Assembly (NCBI GenBank): GCA_963585895.1
Contig: OY757904.1
Coordinates: forward strand, 24,823,292 to 24,887,291
Reading direction: 5' to 3'
DNA: 64,000 bases
Source: Sepioteuthis lessoniana
Lineage: Eukaryota; Mollusca; Cephalopoda; Myopsida; Loliginidae
Each line of letters opens with the position of its first letter. The first letter of the stretch is position 1. The translations under genes and the position numbers were made by a program. Shown piece after piece: positions 21,241-31,205 of the stretch. The notes under the pieces are model-generated. The model had not been told where the DNA came from. It worked only from the letters and a program-made list of their open reading frames with translations, and made no database searches.

Positions 21241-23359
21241 CATAACATCGATTGAATATAAAAAAAAGATTTGATGAAATATTACTTTATATACATTGAA
21301 AATATGAAGAGTGAAAATTATATAAAAACCAAACAGTAGAGATTAGCGACCACAAAAGAGCTATTATTATCTGGAACTTTGCAATTCAAACTAACAGGGA
21401 AAAAAACGAGCAATAAAGTACATATGCTAGTTTAAAATTATAAACGAAATAATGTGTTTTAATTGATGTATCAGTGACAACAGTTGAAACGGATCATTAA
21501 ATCCTGATCAAAAGCACAAGAAAATATTTTCTCGTTTGGTGGATTTTGTCAACCATAGAGTGAAAGTAAAAGAAAGCGAAAAGGTGGTAACTATTAATCT
21601 TAGCGAGCAAGACTAGTAAATATAGTAAATATTCGTATAGAGTTTTATTTTTGATTTATGCTCTGTCTAAACAGAGATCATAATATAAATTCCTAATCAA
21701 TTATATGGCAATCTGTCAACTATCCCAAATTCGTATTTTGACAGAACAGTATTTGATAGTAATATGAAGAACAATATAAACACTTGAATCCTTTCTGTGA
21801 ACTAATACATGTCTGGAATATAGAGGTGAATTCCTAACTTCCAAATTGAAATGCGTAAATATGTTCTCGAAGACACTCATGTAGAATGATGGAAATCCAA
21901 TGAATTATTAAGATTTCTTAAAATACTGCAATATTGAAATAGGCAAAACAAATATATATTTAAATAACAGCTGACGCGATTCATATCAGGATATTGTTGA
22001 AGGTGACAGGAATTCTTAGGAGAGTTCTTAAGAGGTGAAGAAAATTGTCTTTCTATCTTTAGCTCTGACTATAAGATTCCTATAGCGAAAACCATTGAAC
22101 AAATTGTTCAGAGGGGAATTACGAAAGACACAGAATGAGATCAAATGTTTTCTTCCGTATAACAAAATGAGACTGTAAACTACATAAGATAAGAATGAAA
22201 TAAGCAAATAAATGTATAAAAAATAGGCATGAACAATTATGGTTAGTGATACATCTACGAGAAATGGATGGAAAAGTGGACGTAAAACTTAATGTAACTA
22301 AACACGCGCCCCAACCCATATTGTCACGTAATATCCCACTGAGACGATAGAAATAAGATTAATACTATCCTTTTGTTTGAATTAACAGTAGCCGTCAAAG
22401 AATGACCGTTAAGAAAGAATATGGGTCACAGGGGAGACCAGATGTTCATACTTGGTGACCTCACTCGGGTCGCCTGACACTGGAAGGTAGAAACCAAACG
22501 ATTGGCTGGGACCCTAAGACGGAAGTGGGGACTCCTTCCCGTCAGCGGAAATAGATAGTAAGAAAGTTAGTCGTTGGACAGGGTTCGTAGGAGACAGAAC
22601 CAAAAGCCAAGTACTCCGGGTAAAAGAAGACGAAGAAATTCTGCGAGACATGGGGAAGCCATTTTCTTTAAGCCAGTGTTAAAAATAGCAAAAAGTCTAT
22701 TCGCCCGTAAAAGAAGAAATATTCTCCACGGAACTCCATCAAAGAAATAAGATAAGTACCCTTAGGACTGTGTCTCCTAATTCCAAATTTTGTATACCCC
22801 CTCTCTCTCTCAGTTTGAAGGAAAACGAAAGAAAAGAAAAGAAGAAAGACATTTATGTTCATGGACTGTTCAATTATTATATATTTGACAATTTGAAGGT
22901 GTATATAATTGTAGTAAAAGATTCATGTATTTTAATATTACCACGTCTGCTACGAATTTCTTACTTCATGCTTCCTTTCCAGGTTCTATTCGCCTTATGT
23001 TATCTTGCTTAGAATTGTCCTATTAAATCCTTTAAAATATCACACGGGAAACCGGGATTGCTTACTACTATAATTAATATTATTACGTCTCAAACTAGAG
23101 GTCCATATCTTCCATTGTCTAGGGGAGGAAGGAATGCGACCTGATGGGTGTGTGGATAGTGTGAAATTTGGAACCCTTTGCCAGCGGCGGTCAGTCTAGC
23201 CCTAAATTATTCCCCCACATAATATGCCAGTTCTTATATGCCTGAGAAAAAAGCTCTGAACGAGGACTTATTCTAAAAGGGATCAAGTGCCAACCTGCCC
23301 CGTCTTCACACGAGCGAAAATAAAACCCCGTTTTGAGATAAAAGTAAAGTTTTCGCGTC

Positions 23360-23360
<1 letters not shown>
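21241..23360. other. Unassigned stretch
   Basis: AT-rich to about 22300. The block 22310-22620 is richer in GC and could be an old LTR or repeat fragment, but no partner or coding match was found. A (CT)n run lies at 22800-22812. Confidence 0.4.

Positions 23361-23362
<2 letters not shown>

Positions 23363-23415
<53 letters not shown>
23363..23415. repeat. (TA)n microsatellite
   Basis: About 26 TA units. The 82-codon frame spanning it is an artefact of the repeat. Confidence 0.95.
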
Positions 23416-23417
<2 letters not shown>

Positions 23418-23536
23418 TTTAGTATTCGTTACCATTACTCCCAGAATTGAGATTGCATTTAATTGTACAATCCATGAGCCAAATAGATCTGTTTATAAAT
23501 TATTTGAGTTCATTAGAACACAGTGCGAAATTTAAA

Positions 23537-23985
23537 GATTGGTTTGGTTTGATTTGGTTTGGTTTAGTTTGGTTTGGTTTGGTTTTATTACATGTCAACC
23601 ATGTTAGGTTACAAATCCTAAATTCTGTATATACATATGTATTGAATATATCTATATAATTCGTCAACACAATTTGTAAATAATATTCTTAAACGACCCT
23701 GAGCTTTTGTTTTTGCACACATTTAAATAGTTTCAAGTATTGCTATATAACAGTCACAATTTAACATTATTTTTTTTTGCAGAAAGAGTTTGTTCTTTTC
23801 GACCCAAAGATAGGACCCTATCCCGTGCTACCACTCCAAGTTAGAGTAGACCTTGAATCAAAGTCAATAAAGAGGTACACGACATTCAGCAAATCTCCAA
23901 GTCTCGTTATATAAAGGTAATCTTAACCCTCTTCAGAGATACAGTCTGTGTATTCCACGGCTCCTGCCGGCTGAAGTAGAAAAAG
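23537..23985 (+). repeat. RepX copy, diverged
   Basis: Starts with a long run of TTTGG-type repeats (23537-23585), then TTATTACATGTCAACCATG/TTAGGTTAC from the hairpin region. The internal part keeps TGCACACATTTAAATAG. The core keeps CCCGTGCTACCACTCC and AGAGTAGACCTTG, and the end keeps CTCCTGCCGGCTGAAG. More diverged than the copies at 15.9 and 53.7 kb. Confidence 0.75.
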
Positions 23986-24690
23986 AAAGAACGGCACTTA
24001 ACAAACAGGTGTACAAAAAGTATAAAGAAGAACGTTCAGTGAACGCAGTTCTTTAATCTATACGTATGAAAAAAATTTGACAGTTTGACATGCCGTTAAA
24101 ATCTATCAATCAATCAAATAATCTAAAACAACAACAAAAGAGTCAATTAGGATAGATTGGATTTGTTTGGTTTTATGGTGTATCAACCATTGTAGGTAAT
24201 CCAATGACTAATGCTATTATAGATTAGGGTAGGTTGATTTTTCACTCTTTTTAAATATCAAAAAGAATAATGCACTGACAGTTGTGTATATACCTATTAA
24301 ATACTCATACCAAAAATTAGATCTGAATCTTCAACGGTTTTTTGCTAATTTAGAATGAAAGATTTTGAATAAACACATACTGAAAAGTCCTCGATTTTAC
24401 CAGATTTGGCCTAGATATTGATGTAAAAACCAAACAATTTCAGTATTTAAATATAGAAATCTTATTTTATTTTATGGAAATATGATAAATAAATTATAAC
24501 AAAACTTCAAAATGAAAATTGAACCCCTACCCCACCCTGCTTTACCTTTGTCGAATCTAAAATGCTATTATTCCAGCAGTAATATTCGAATATATTGAAA
24601 AAAAGAACATTTTCCTGATATGAATTGAAATCCAACAAATAAACAAATATGGAAAAACAAATAATTGTTTAATAATTTTAATATATGGAA

Positions 24691-26953
24691 TCAAATAGTT
24701 CCATATATGAGCCTCAGTTGTTGGCACAAAACTTTTGCAAGTATGTGCTGGTGCCTTGCTTCAAAGCCATACACGGATTGAGAAGTCTCCGTTACTAACT
24801 TTACTGCCCGTTCCACACCTTGGGAATGAGAAGGGAAATCTGGCAAGTTAATCTTTTCCCCAGTTAACAATGAATTCTGTAATTCATTGTCAAAAAAGTC
24901 TAGTGTGAGTGGTAGCTCACAGACTCCATTTACTGACAAATCAATTAAATCAGTCCAGTGCACAGCTTTAAAGTTGATCATTGAGAACTTTTAAAATCTT
25001 TTCTTAACTGGCTTCCCTCTTCTGAAAGAATATAAAAAAAAATTTGAGTTTAATTTTTAAATGCAATTTGTTCTGCTTTAATAATATTTGGTGAAATCAG
25101 ATGTAATCTTTAAAATGTTTCAATAAATTGGCACAAGTACTTCAACCAGTTTTGTATGAATAAATATTAACGTACCTAATGGCCAAAATTCTTTTTTACC
25201 CTCTTCTCTCACTTCAGGTTCATCAAATTTCACCATTGAAAATAAGATATTCTCCAGAAGTAATGTCAAGGCATTATACTGGAGGTTTTTTTTAATGTAA
25301 TCCTTTGAACCTCAATTGGTTTCTTTCGTATCCTGTCAATCATATTGTAATTATAAATTTGCTGGTGATGGAACTTGTTACTTTTTTTTAATATTAAACC
25401 AGCAAATAGCATAAACATTCACAATAAAATTTATCAAACTATATAGTTCGGTCGAAATATTCTGTGGATATGCCCCACGAATCCATAGGCACATGATCCT
25501 GATGGCCAAAGTTAACCACCTCGCCGGGTTTAATGGACCAATTTTCCACGATGCAAATCTAGGGTCCACTTTACGTCTAGAAATACCAACTGTATATTCA
25601 TAGAGTAGTCTTTGGTCACTACTAAGGCTATCCATATCTTTCATTCCAAAATGAAACTCCAGGGGATTCTCAACTGCTGAAAAAGATTTTTGGGGTAAAT
25701 TATGGCAATCATTTGCACATAATTTACCCAATGGACCATTAAATGTAGTGTGGCTTTTTGTGGTGCCATCAAAATGTTTGAATAGAGCTCTAAATGGAAG
25801 TTCATTTTGATGTAAAGAGCAACCAATTGTGTGAAGATTTATTTTTATTTTTTTTTCTCTAAAAGTGTAACAAGTCCACCTTCACAGCCTGTATTTGCAT
25901 TCGTGTTGTCAACAAGGACAGACTTAATAATGTACCAGTTGCACCAATACCAGGAAGAACCCTGTGAATCAAATATATACTCTCATTTGGTGTCTCCTTT
26001 GTGATTGTCAAGTGGCATTTGGTCCTTTCGCTTTTTTCAGAATTTTACTTCCATTTTCCTCCACTGATTCCTTGTAGTGTAGTTTGTCTTTGTCCTCCCA
26101 TCAACTCCTATACAAAGAAGATTCTCCACATTTTCATTATGCTTTTCATAGGCATTTGTTTTCACTTTAGCCTTTGCTCTATTTTACATTTATTCATATA
26201 GATATTCTTTATATATATATTATAGATAAAAAGGCCAATAGCCCTCAAATCCAAGAGCAAGGCATGGGCAAGGCCGGCTCCAAGATTAGAAAATATATCA
26301 CCCCTAACTAACTCAAGAGCATACCTTGGAATTTTTGTGAGGTTATAAGGCACTTGGAGAAGAATATGTAGCTGTTTATAATCCTCTGTTTCATCACTTG
26401 GAGAAGATGAGTAAGAATGGGAAGAATCACTGTGAACATATAATGCTGAAGCTATTGGTGGGGATATCTTCAACCTTTTTTTTGGCTTTTTTTCTCAGAG
26501 GACAAGTGCAGATGATGTGCTTAGTCTGGCAATTTTCTTTGGTGCATTTGACATTAATATTGTCACAACTTAAAATTGGCAGGTTGCATGAACATATCAA
26601 AAAATGTATCCAACATTTCCTTCCAGAATTTTGTTTGGGCAGCAAGTAGATGTTTCCTACTTATTTGCTTTGCTTCTGAAAGCATATAATTTTCACCTTG
26701 TTGACAACACTAATTTCCTTTAACAAAGGCAAACGAGGGTTGACAGCCTTCCAAATATCTATCACGTCCTTTGCTATTAGTTTAGAAATACCTAAACAAG
26801 AAATGTGGGGATAAGTGTTCATTAAAAAATTGCTGTATTGAATTATTTGTCGACAAGTTCATGTCTCAGTTTTATTCAATGATGATGGTAAACCTGAAAA
26901 ATTAATTGCACCTTTACTTCGAGTTGAAACTGCAGTGTTTTTTCCTGCCATTT
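24691..26953 (-). pseudogene. Broken transposase-like protein of an uncharacterised family
   Basis: The start is likely at 26953, reading MAGKNTAVSTRSKGAINFSG, with a stop 32 codons later. A cysteine cluster follows: FLICSCNLPILSCDNINV, then KCTKENCQTKHIICTCP (26427-26645). A middle section (25378-25731) has LSSDQRLLYEYTVGIS, NPARWLTLAIRIMCLW and FIVNVYAICWF. The C-terminus (24691-24981) has HWTDLIDLS, ELPLTLDFFDNELQ and INLPDFPSHSQGVERAVKLV. The pattern HARWLTxANRxLRLY ... NLPEFPCHTQAVERCVKLVTEAS is one I recall from large sets of uncharacterised proteins in arthropods and molluscs. Because it fills an element with inverted repeats, I infer it is the transposase; no catalytic triad was identified. 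Several frameshifts and stops are present. Confidence 0.7.
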
Positions 26954-26975
26954 TTAATCAAAATATCTGTAAAAA

Positions 26976-26977
<2 letters not shown>

Positions 26978-27038
<61 letters not shown>
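26978..27038. repeat. (TA)n microsatellite inside the transposon
   Basis: About 30 TA units just upstream of the transposase-like start codon. Confidence 0.95.
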
Positions 27039-27040
<2 letters not shown>

Positions 27041-28587
27041 CTTAAAATACACAAAGATGTTTTTAAAAAATTGTAAATAAATTTCGAAATTCATTAAAAA
27101 AAGTAATAATGTTTACTTACCAAACAACAGTACTGTACTGTTTAGTTCTAAAATTAAATCGTAAGTCGATTTTTCACTTAAAAAACCCCACTAAATTATA
27201 AAATATAAATAAATTACAATAATTATAAAATGTTTAAATATTTTAATAGCATGTCGACTTGCAAAATATATATATTTGCATTAATTATAAGGGTAAAAAA
27301 CATAAACAAACCGAAGTACTCCTGAGAGATAATTACCACCGGTGAAAGCCGAAAAAATATCCAATAAATAAAACGAGGTTTAGTAAGTCGTTATTTGTAT
27401 TTTGAACTATATATTTTAATGTATTTTATTTTTGTTTTTGGTCATTTAATTAAACATGATATGAAAATGGATAATAAACTTAAAAATATCAATTATTTAA
27501 TAAATTTTATTATTTAATTTTCCTTTAATCCCAGTTTTTATTTTATAGATACAGGTTTCCAGCGTCTCCGATATCACGACTAAAATCACCAAATATTATG
27601 TCTTTAAATGCAATTTCGCAAAAAAATACAAAATTTTGGAAAAAAATATTTTGTTGGGAAATTCCTGATGTTATTTTGCAACTTTCACCGCATTATTCTT
27701 TTTACAGTTCCAAAATCGACCTACCCTATTATACATATATGTTAAATAAATGAATTCTAAAGACATTTTGTTGATAACATTAATAAATGAGCCTGAATTA
27801 AATTTCTGCACACATTCAGATACTCTCAATTATTTCTATTACGAATACACAGGTTAATGTAAAACAGTTCTATTTCAAATAATTCATGTTAGCATGTCAA
27901 CTAAGTTAAATGATTCCAGGGATTACTATGTATCCCAAATAATTAAATTAAAAATCAGTCATTTGTTTAAATTATTAGTTTTATTTCAAACAATTTAGTT
28001 TAGAAGAAGTACAAGAAGTTTAAATGTCAAACGGTTCTATTTGATCCATAGGTATGAGCCTAGAAGGTGCTAACAATCCGAGTCTGAGTCAACCTGAGAG
28101 CGATGACAATGAAGGAGTACTCCACGTTCCTTAAATCTCGTGCATTATTGAAGATAGACAATTAAATTGTTTAGTGTCCTATACAGAACACTAATTAGGG
28201 GGACCCAACTACTTTGCATAGATGCAGTTTGTGTATTCTAATGGGCCATCACAATTAGAAGGCATAATAAAGATTGCTGAGTTGCTCTCAAAGAATTATC
28301 CATTACGAAAACAGATTGGAATTCGAGACACTTCAAAAATTAGGTGGTGATTTTCGAAGGATCCTTATCATAAAAGATGTATATATTCAAGATGGATACC
28401 TCAAAGAATCATGTGTGTTCATATTATGAAAAACTACTACCTAAGGAAATATACTAGAGGCGGGTTGAGTTATTTGACTTGCAAAAGGCAAGTGGTTAAC
28501 GTTATAAATAATCGTTAAATATCATAAAATCAATATTATATAAGATTAAAACAAAATATCATGTGATAAAACAAAAATTAACTTCAT

Positions 28588-28700
28588 TTTGGTTTGTTTG
28601 TTTTAATGGCATATTGACCTTTATGAGCTATTTAATGCCAAATTCGTCCCCGGAGAAAACGTGCAGTGATAATATTTAACCTATAGCTGGGTTACTTCAT
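28588..28700 (-). mobile_element. SINE-A 3' fragment
   Basis: TTTTGGTTTGTTTGTTTTAATGGC, ATATTGACCTTTATGAGC and TATTTAATGCC form the shared 3' tail in minus orientation. AACCTATAGCTGGG from the central block follows. The head is missing. Confidence 0.65.
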
Positions 28701-29645
28701 GATCAAAATCTAATAACTTTTCCTAGTAAATAACGGACAATATATTTATTTCTACTCTATACATATAACTAGACTATATTTTTGATACCATTTAGCTCAC
28801 ATAATCTACACCATTATTCTTTTATTCCATAGATATTTTCGTTCATGTTATAGTTGTTATAAATAATGTGACACTTAATGACGATATGTTTATCAGCAGA
28901 ATGGTCATCCTAGCACTAATTCGGTCTTGGCCGTCATAAAATTTACTCTAATTTACAGTCGTTTGATGAGTTCCCAAAAATACTTTATTATAGCTTTATA
29001 ACCATCGTTTTTCATAGCTTCCCCATTTTTTTTTGCTTTGTTCGGATATTTATCCATTTTATCACTTTCACTGATCTTTGACGAATGGTTTGATGAAACA
29101 ACTAGATAACAGAACTAAATAGATATCTATTTATTCTTTACACATAATCGTCAGTTTCGATATCTTTACTTTGACGTAGTAATCCCAGAGTAATTTTCCT
29201 CTTTCTTTTGACGAGGATAACGGCTGGTTTCTAATTATACCAGTTGCCTTTGTCATCAATTTTTGCCAAATGTTTTAATGTGTGTAATAAACACTTCTTA
29301 GTATAGATTGGACTCCCCTTGTTTTGAATGACGTCTGTGTATCCGATTTAAAAAACAAAAACAGAAACAACAGCAACAATTTCTAGTCACTTGTACAGCC
29401 TCCTTTTCGCAGACAACGACCTCAGCTGTGTTCGCTAAATTTCCATGACGTCAATCAACTGGCAGTCTGTTATTACTGCTTGGAGAACAAAAGTGGGAAG
29501 CGGTGTCTTCTGAATAGCAGTTGAAGTAGTCTTTATTTATGCATCCAGTACAAACTCTGGTTCCTAGAATGATTAGCAACACCCAATCGACGTGTTATAG
29601 TATTTGTTGACAGTATCCATGAAGAAGGATATGACACTAAATTGG
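28701..29645. other. AT-rich stretch, no feature recognised
   Basis: No coding or repeat match. The short direct phrase ACTAGACTATATTTTTGA occurs here (28770) and again near 32540, suggesting an old shared repeat of unknown extent. Confidence 0.4.
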
Positions 29646-29649
29646 ATCT

Positions 29650-29760
29650 CAAGATCTGAGTTGAGGTGGATTATTCCGTGGCTATTACTCCAAGGTCTAC
29701 TCTGATTCGGATTGGTAATAACTGTTAGGATCGCATTTATGGGTAAAATCGACTTCTTTT
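29650..29760 (-). repeat. RepX core fragment
   Basis: In plus coordinates GGCTATTACTCCAAGGTCTACTCTG, then GGTAATAACTGTTAGG and CATTTATGGGTAAAAT, match the RepX core and the start of its internal part in minus orientation. Truncated at both ends. Confidence 0.65.
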
Positions 29761-29789
29761 AACATTTTTGGAAAAAGATTATCATCATC

Positions 29790-30225
29790 ATATTCTTGCG
29801 TTGAGAGCACGGAGTCAGAGAATCTTTCTCTCTCCACCCATTGTTATAGATTGACCCTCGACCGAGCCGTCAATCAAGAGATGACCCTGTGTAAATAAGC
29901 GGTAGAACAGCGGAAGCAGGTGGACATTAAACAATAATATAACCAGGGCACATACGGTTTGCGTCAGTTGGAGTCAAGATGCCGAATTGAGAACCAGCGG
30001 CAGACAGAGGGCTTTGGGCCCTCAGTGACCCATGGTTGAGCAACCCAAGCCAAGATTAGGATGAAGTGCTGCAATGGTCAAAGAAGAACTTGGGTCAAAT
30101 AGCAGTCTTTCCCCGTTTCCAGCTCAGCTCTCACACACAACAACCATCACCCTTTTGAGAATAAAGTATGAGAGATTACATTTTTATAAAGAAGTGTTCG
30201 TTCGTTCATTGAACTTCATATATTA
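29790..30225 (+). mobile_element. LTR-like repeat (LTR-Z family), diverged copy
   Basis: GAGAATAAAGTATGAGAG followed by TTTTTATAAAGAAGTGTTCG matches the 3' part of the LTR-like repeats at 57.6 and 62.2 kb (ACAATAAAGTGAGAGGTA, then TAAAGAAGC). Upstream sequence is richer in GC, as in those copies, but alignment is poor. No second LTR or coding sequence is next to it. Confidence 0.45.
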
Positions 30226-30284
30226 TGTTTGATTATGACCCTGCTTATATTTATAGTTGTATATGTATTATGGTATACAACACC

Positions 30285-31205
30285 ATCCGTATCATCCACA
30301 GCTTCTAGCTGGTCCTCTAGACTGCATCTGATGTCTATACCGAGCTGATCTACGCAAGTCTTTAATGATCCACCGACCTAGCAGATACTATTTATCAACC
30401 CCTCCGTTCGGGCAGGATATGACACAAAGTCAATTTTTAAGCAGAGTTTAACAGGTTTGAATTCAGAGTTTTCCTTTTCCTAGACTAGTTGCCTAACCAA
30501 GGCTGAAGAACCTAGTCTGTCCTACTATTTACCCATAGCTGGAGGGAGAATAATTGGATTCATACCTTTCCCAAGGGTATTAGTGCTATGTGAAATGCAA
30601 TCAGTATCGTCCAGGATTTGAACTCGTATAGCCGTGTTCATTTCCTACGGTGATAACGACTACACCACGGGCACCTCCAATCCTATTTACCCAACCCCTC
30701 CGCTCGGGCAGGATATGACACAAGGTCAATTTTTTAAGCGGAGTTTAACAGGTTTGAATTCAGAGTTTTTCCTTCTCCTAGACTAGTTGCCTCACCAAGG
30801 CTGAAGAACCTAGTCTTGTCCAGGAATTGAACTCGTACCGCCGTGTCCATATCCTGTGACGATAACCATTACACCACGGGCACCGACCTAGCAGATCCAT
30901 GCGTAGGTATCCGTCGGAGAACATCACTTGTGAATTCGTACATATCTCACTAGCCTTGTCAAGCATATCTTGTTCGTCTTACTTAGATGCATTTTGAAAT
31001 GAATGGCAAGTGGCCAAACAGCTGCTGTTTTCTCTGGTGTTACTTCCAAGACTTTTTCAGAGCAGCAAGTAGCATTCTTGTATAGTCTCCATCTAATTTT
31101 TTCTTGCTGTTTTATTTGAGTCAATGTGGTGACTGCAGGAGTACCGATATGGCCACAGCTTGGAAGATGTAGCGTTTAATGTTAACAAGGATATCAAATA
31201 AGTGT
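30285..31205 (-). mobile_element. RTE LINE 3' remnant, split by a SINE-B dimer
   Basis: Outside the SINE dimer the minus strand reads, in broken frames, QAVAISVLL, KKLDGDYTRMLLA, KKSWK, QLFGHLPFI, VRRTRYA, then DVLRRIPTHGSAR. These parallel FFQAAVTSILLYGC, KKLDGNYTRMLRA, YGHLPPI, VRRTRHAG and DVLLWIPTHGRAK of the good RTE copy at 50 kb. The 3' (TGA)n tail is not seen. Strongly mutated, and a different RTE subfamily. Confidence 0.65.
30389..30886 (-). mobile_element. SINE-B dimer with target duplication
   Basis: Two SINE-B copies lie in tandem on the minus strand. The first (30389-30683) is near full length: the tail CCCCTCCGTTCGGGCAGGAT, central block, B-box complement GGATTTGAACTCG and head complement CACCACGGGCACC. 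The second (30692-30884) has the same tail and head but lacks the central block, joined at AGTCTTG-TCCAGG. The whole is flanked by CACCGACCTAGCAGAT on the left (ending 30387) and the same string on the right (ending 30896). At least 13 bp of this is outside the SINE consensus, so the dimer behaves as one insertion or as an insertion next to an older copy. Confidence 0.8.

Larger units (their letters stand above)
24225..27728 (-). mobile_element. DNA transposon with inverted repeats and 8-bp target duplication (hAT-like)
   Basis: The left terminus TAGGGTAGGTTGATTTT (24225) and the right terminus, complement of AAAATCGACCTACCCTA (27728), are inverted repeats. The similarity resumes inward with AAAAAGAATAATGC and GTGA/CTGA on both sides. 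Flanks are TTATAGAT (24217-24224) and TTATACAT (27729-27736), an 8-bp duplication with one mismatch. An 8-bp duplication and a TAGGG end (YARNG) fit the hAT superfamily, but the protein is not an obvious hAT transposase, so the class is unsettled. Length is 3504 bp. It encodes one broken protein on the minus strand. Confidence 0.85.
24151..28251 (+). repeat. RepX copy split by a DNA transposon
   Basis: The left end is GATAGATTGGATTTGTTTGG and TGGTGTATCAACCATTGTAGG (24151-24216). The rest resumes at 27737 with TATGTTAAATAAATG, the internal units and the core (GGTGCTAACAATCCGAG, CAACCTGAGAGCGATGAC). CAATTAG on both sides (24144-24150 and 28252-28258) is a plausible target duplication. Removing the transposon and one TTATACAT restores the RepX order seen in other copies (AATGCC, AATACAT, TTATG), which independently supports the transposon ends. 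Confidence 0.8.

Noticed and set aside
23540..23585. Interstitial telomere repeat made of TTTGG units
   Set aside because: The same TTTGG/CCAAA tract sits at the end of most RepX and SINE-A copies, so it is their 3' tail.
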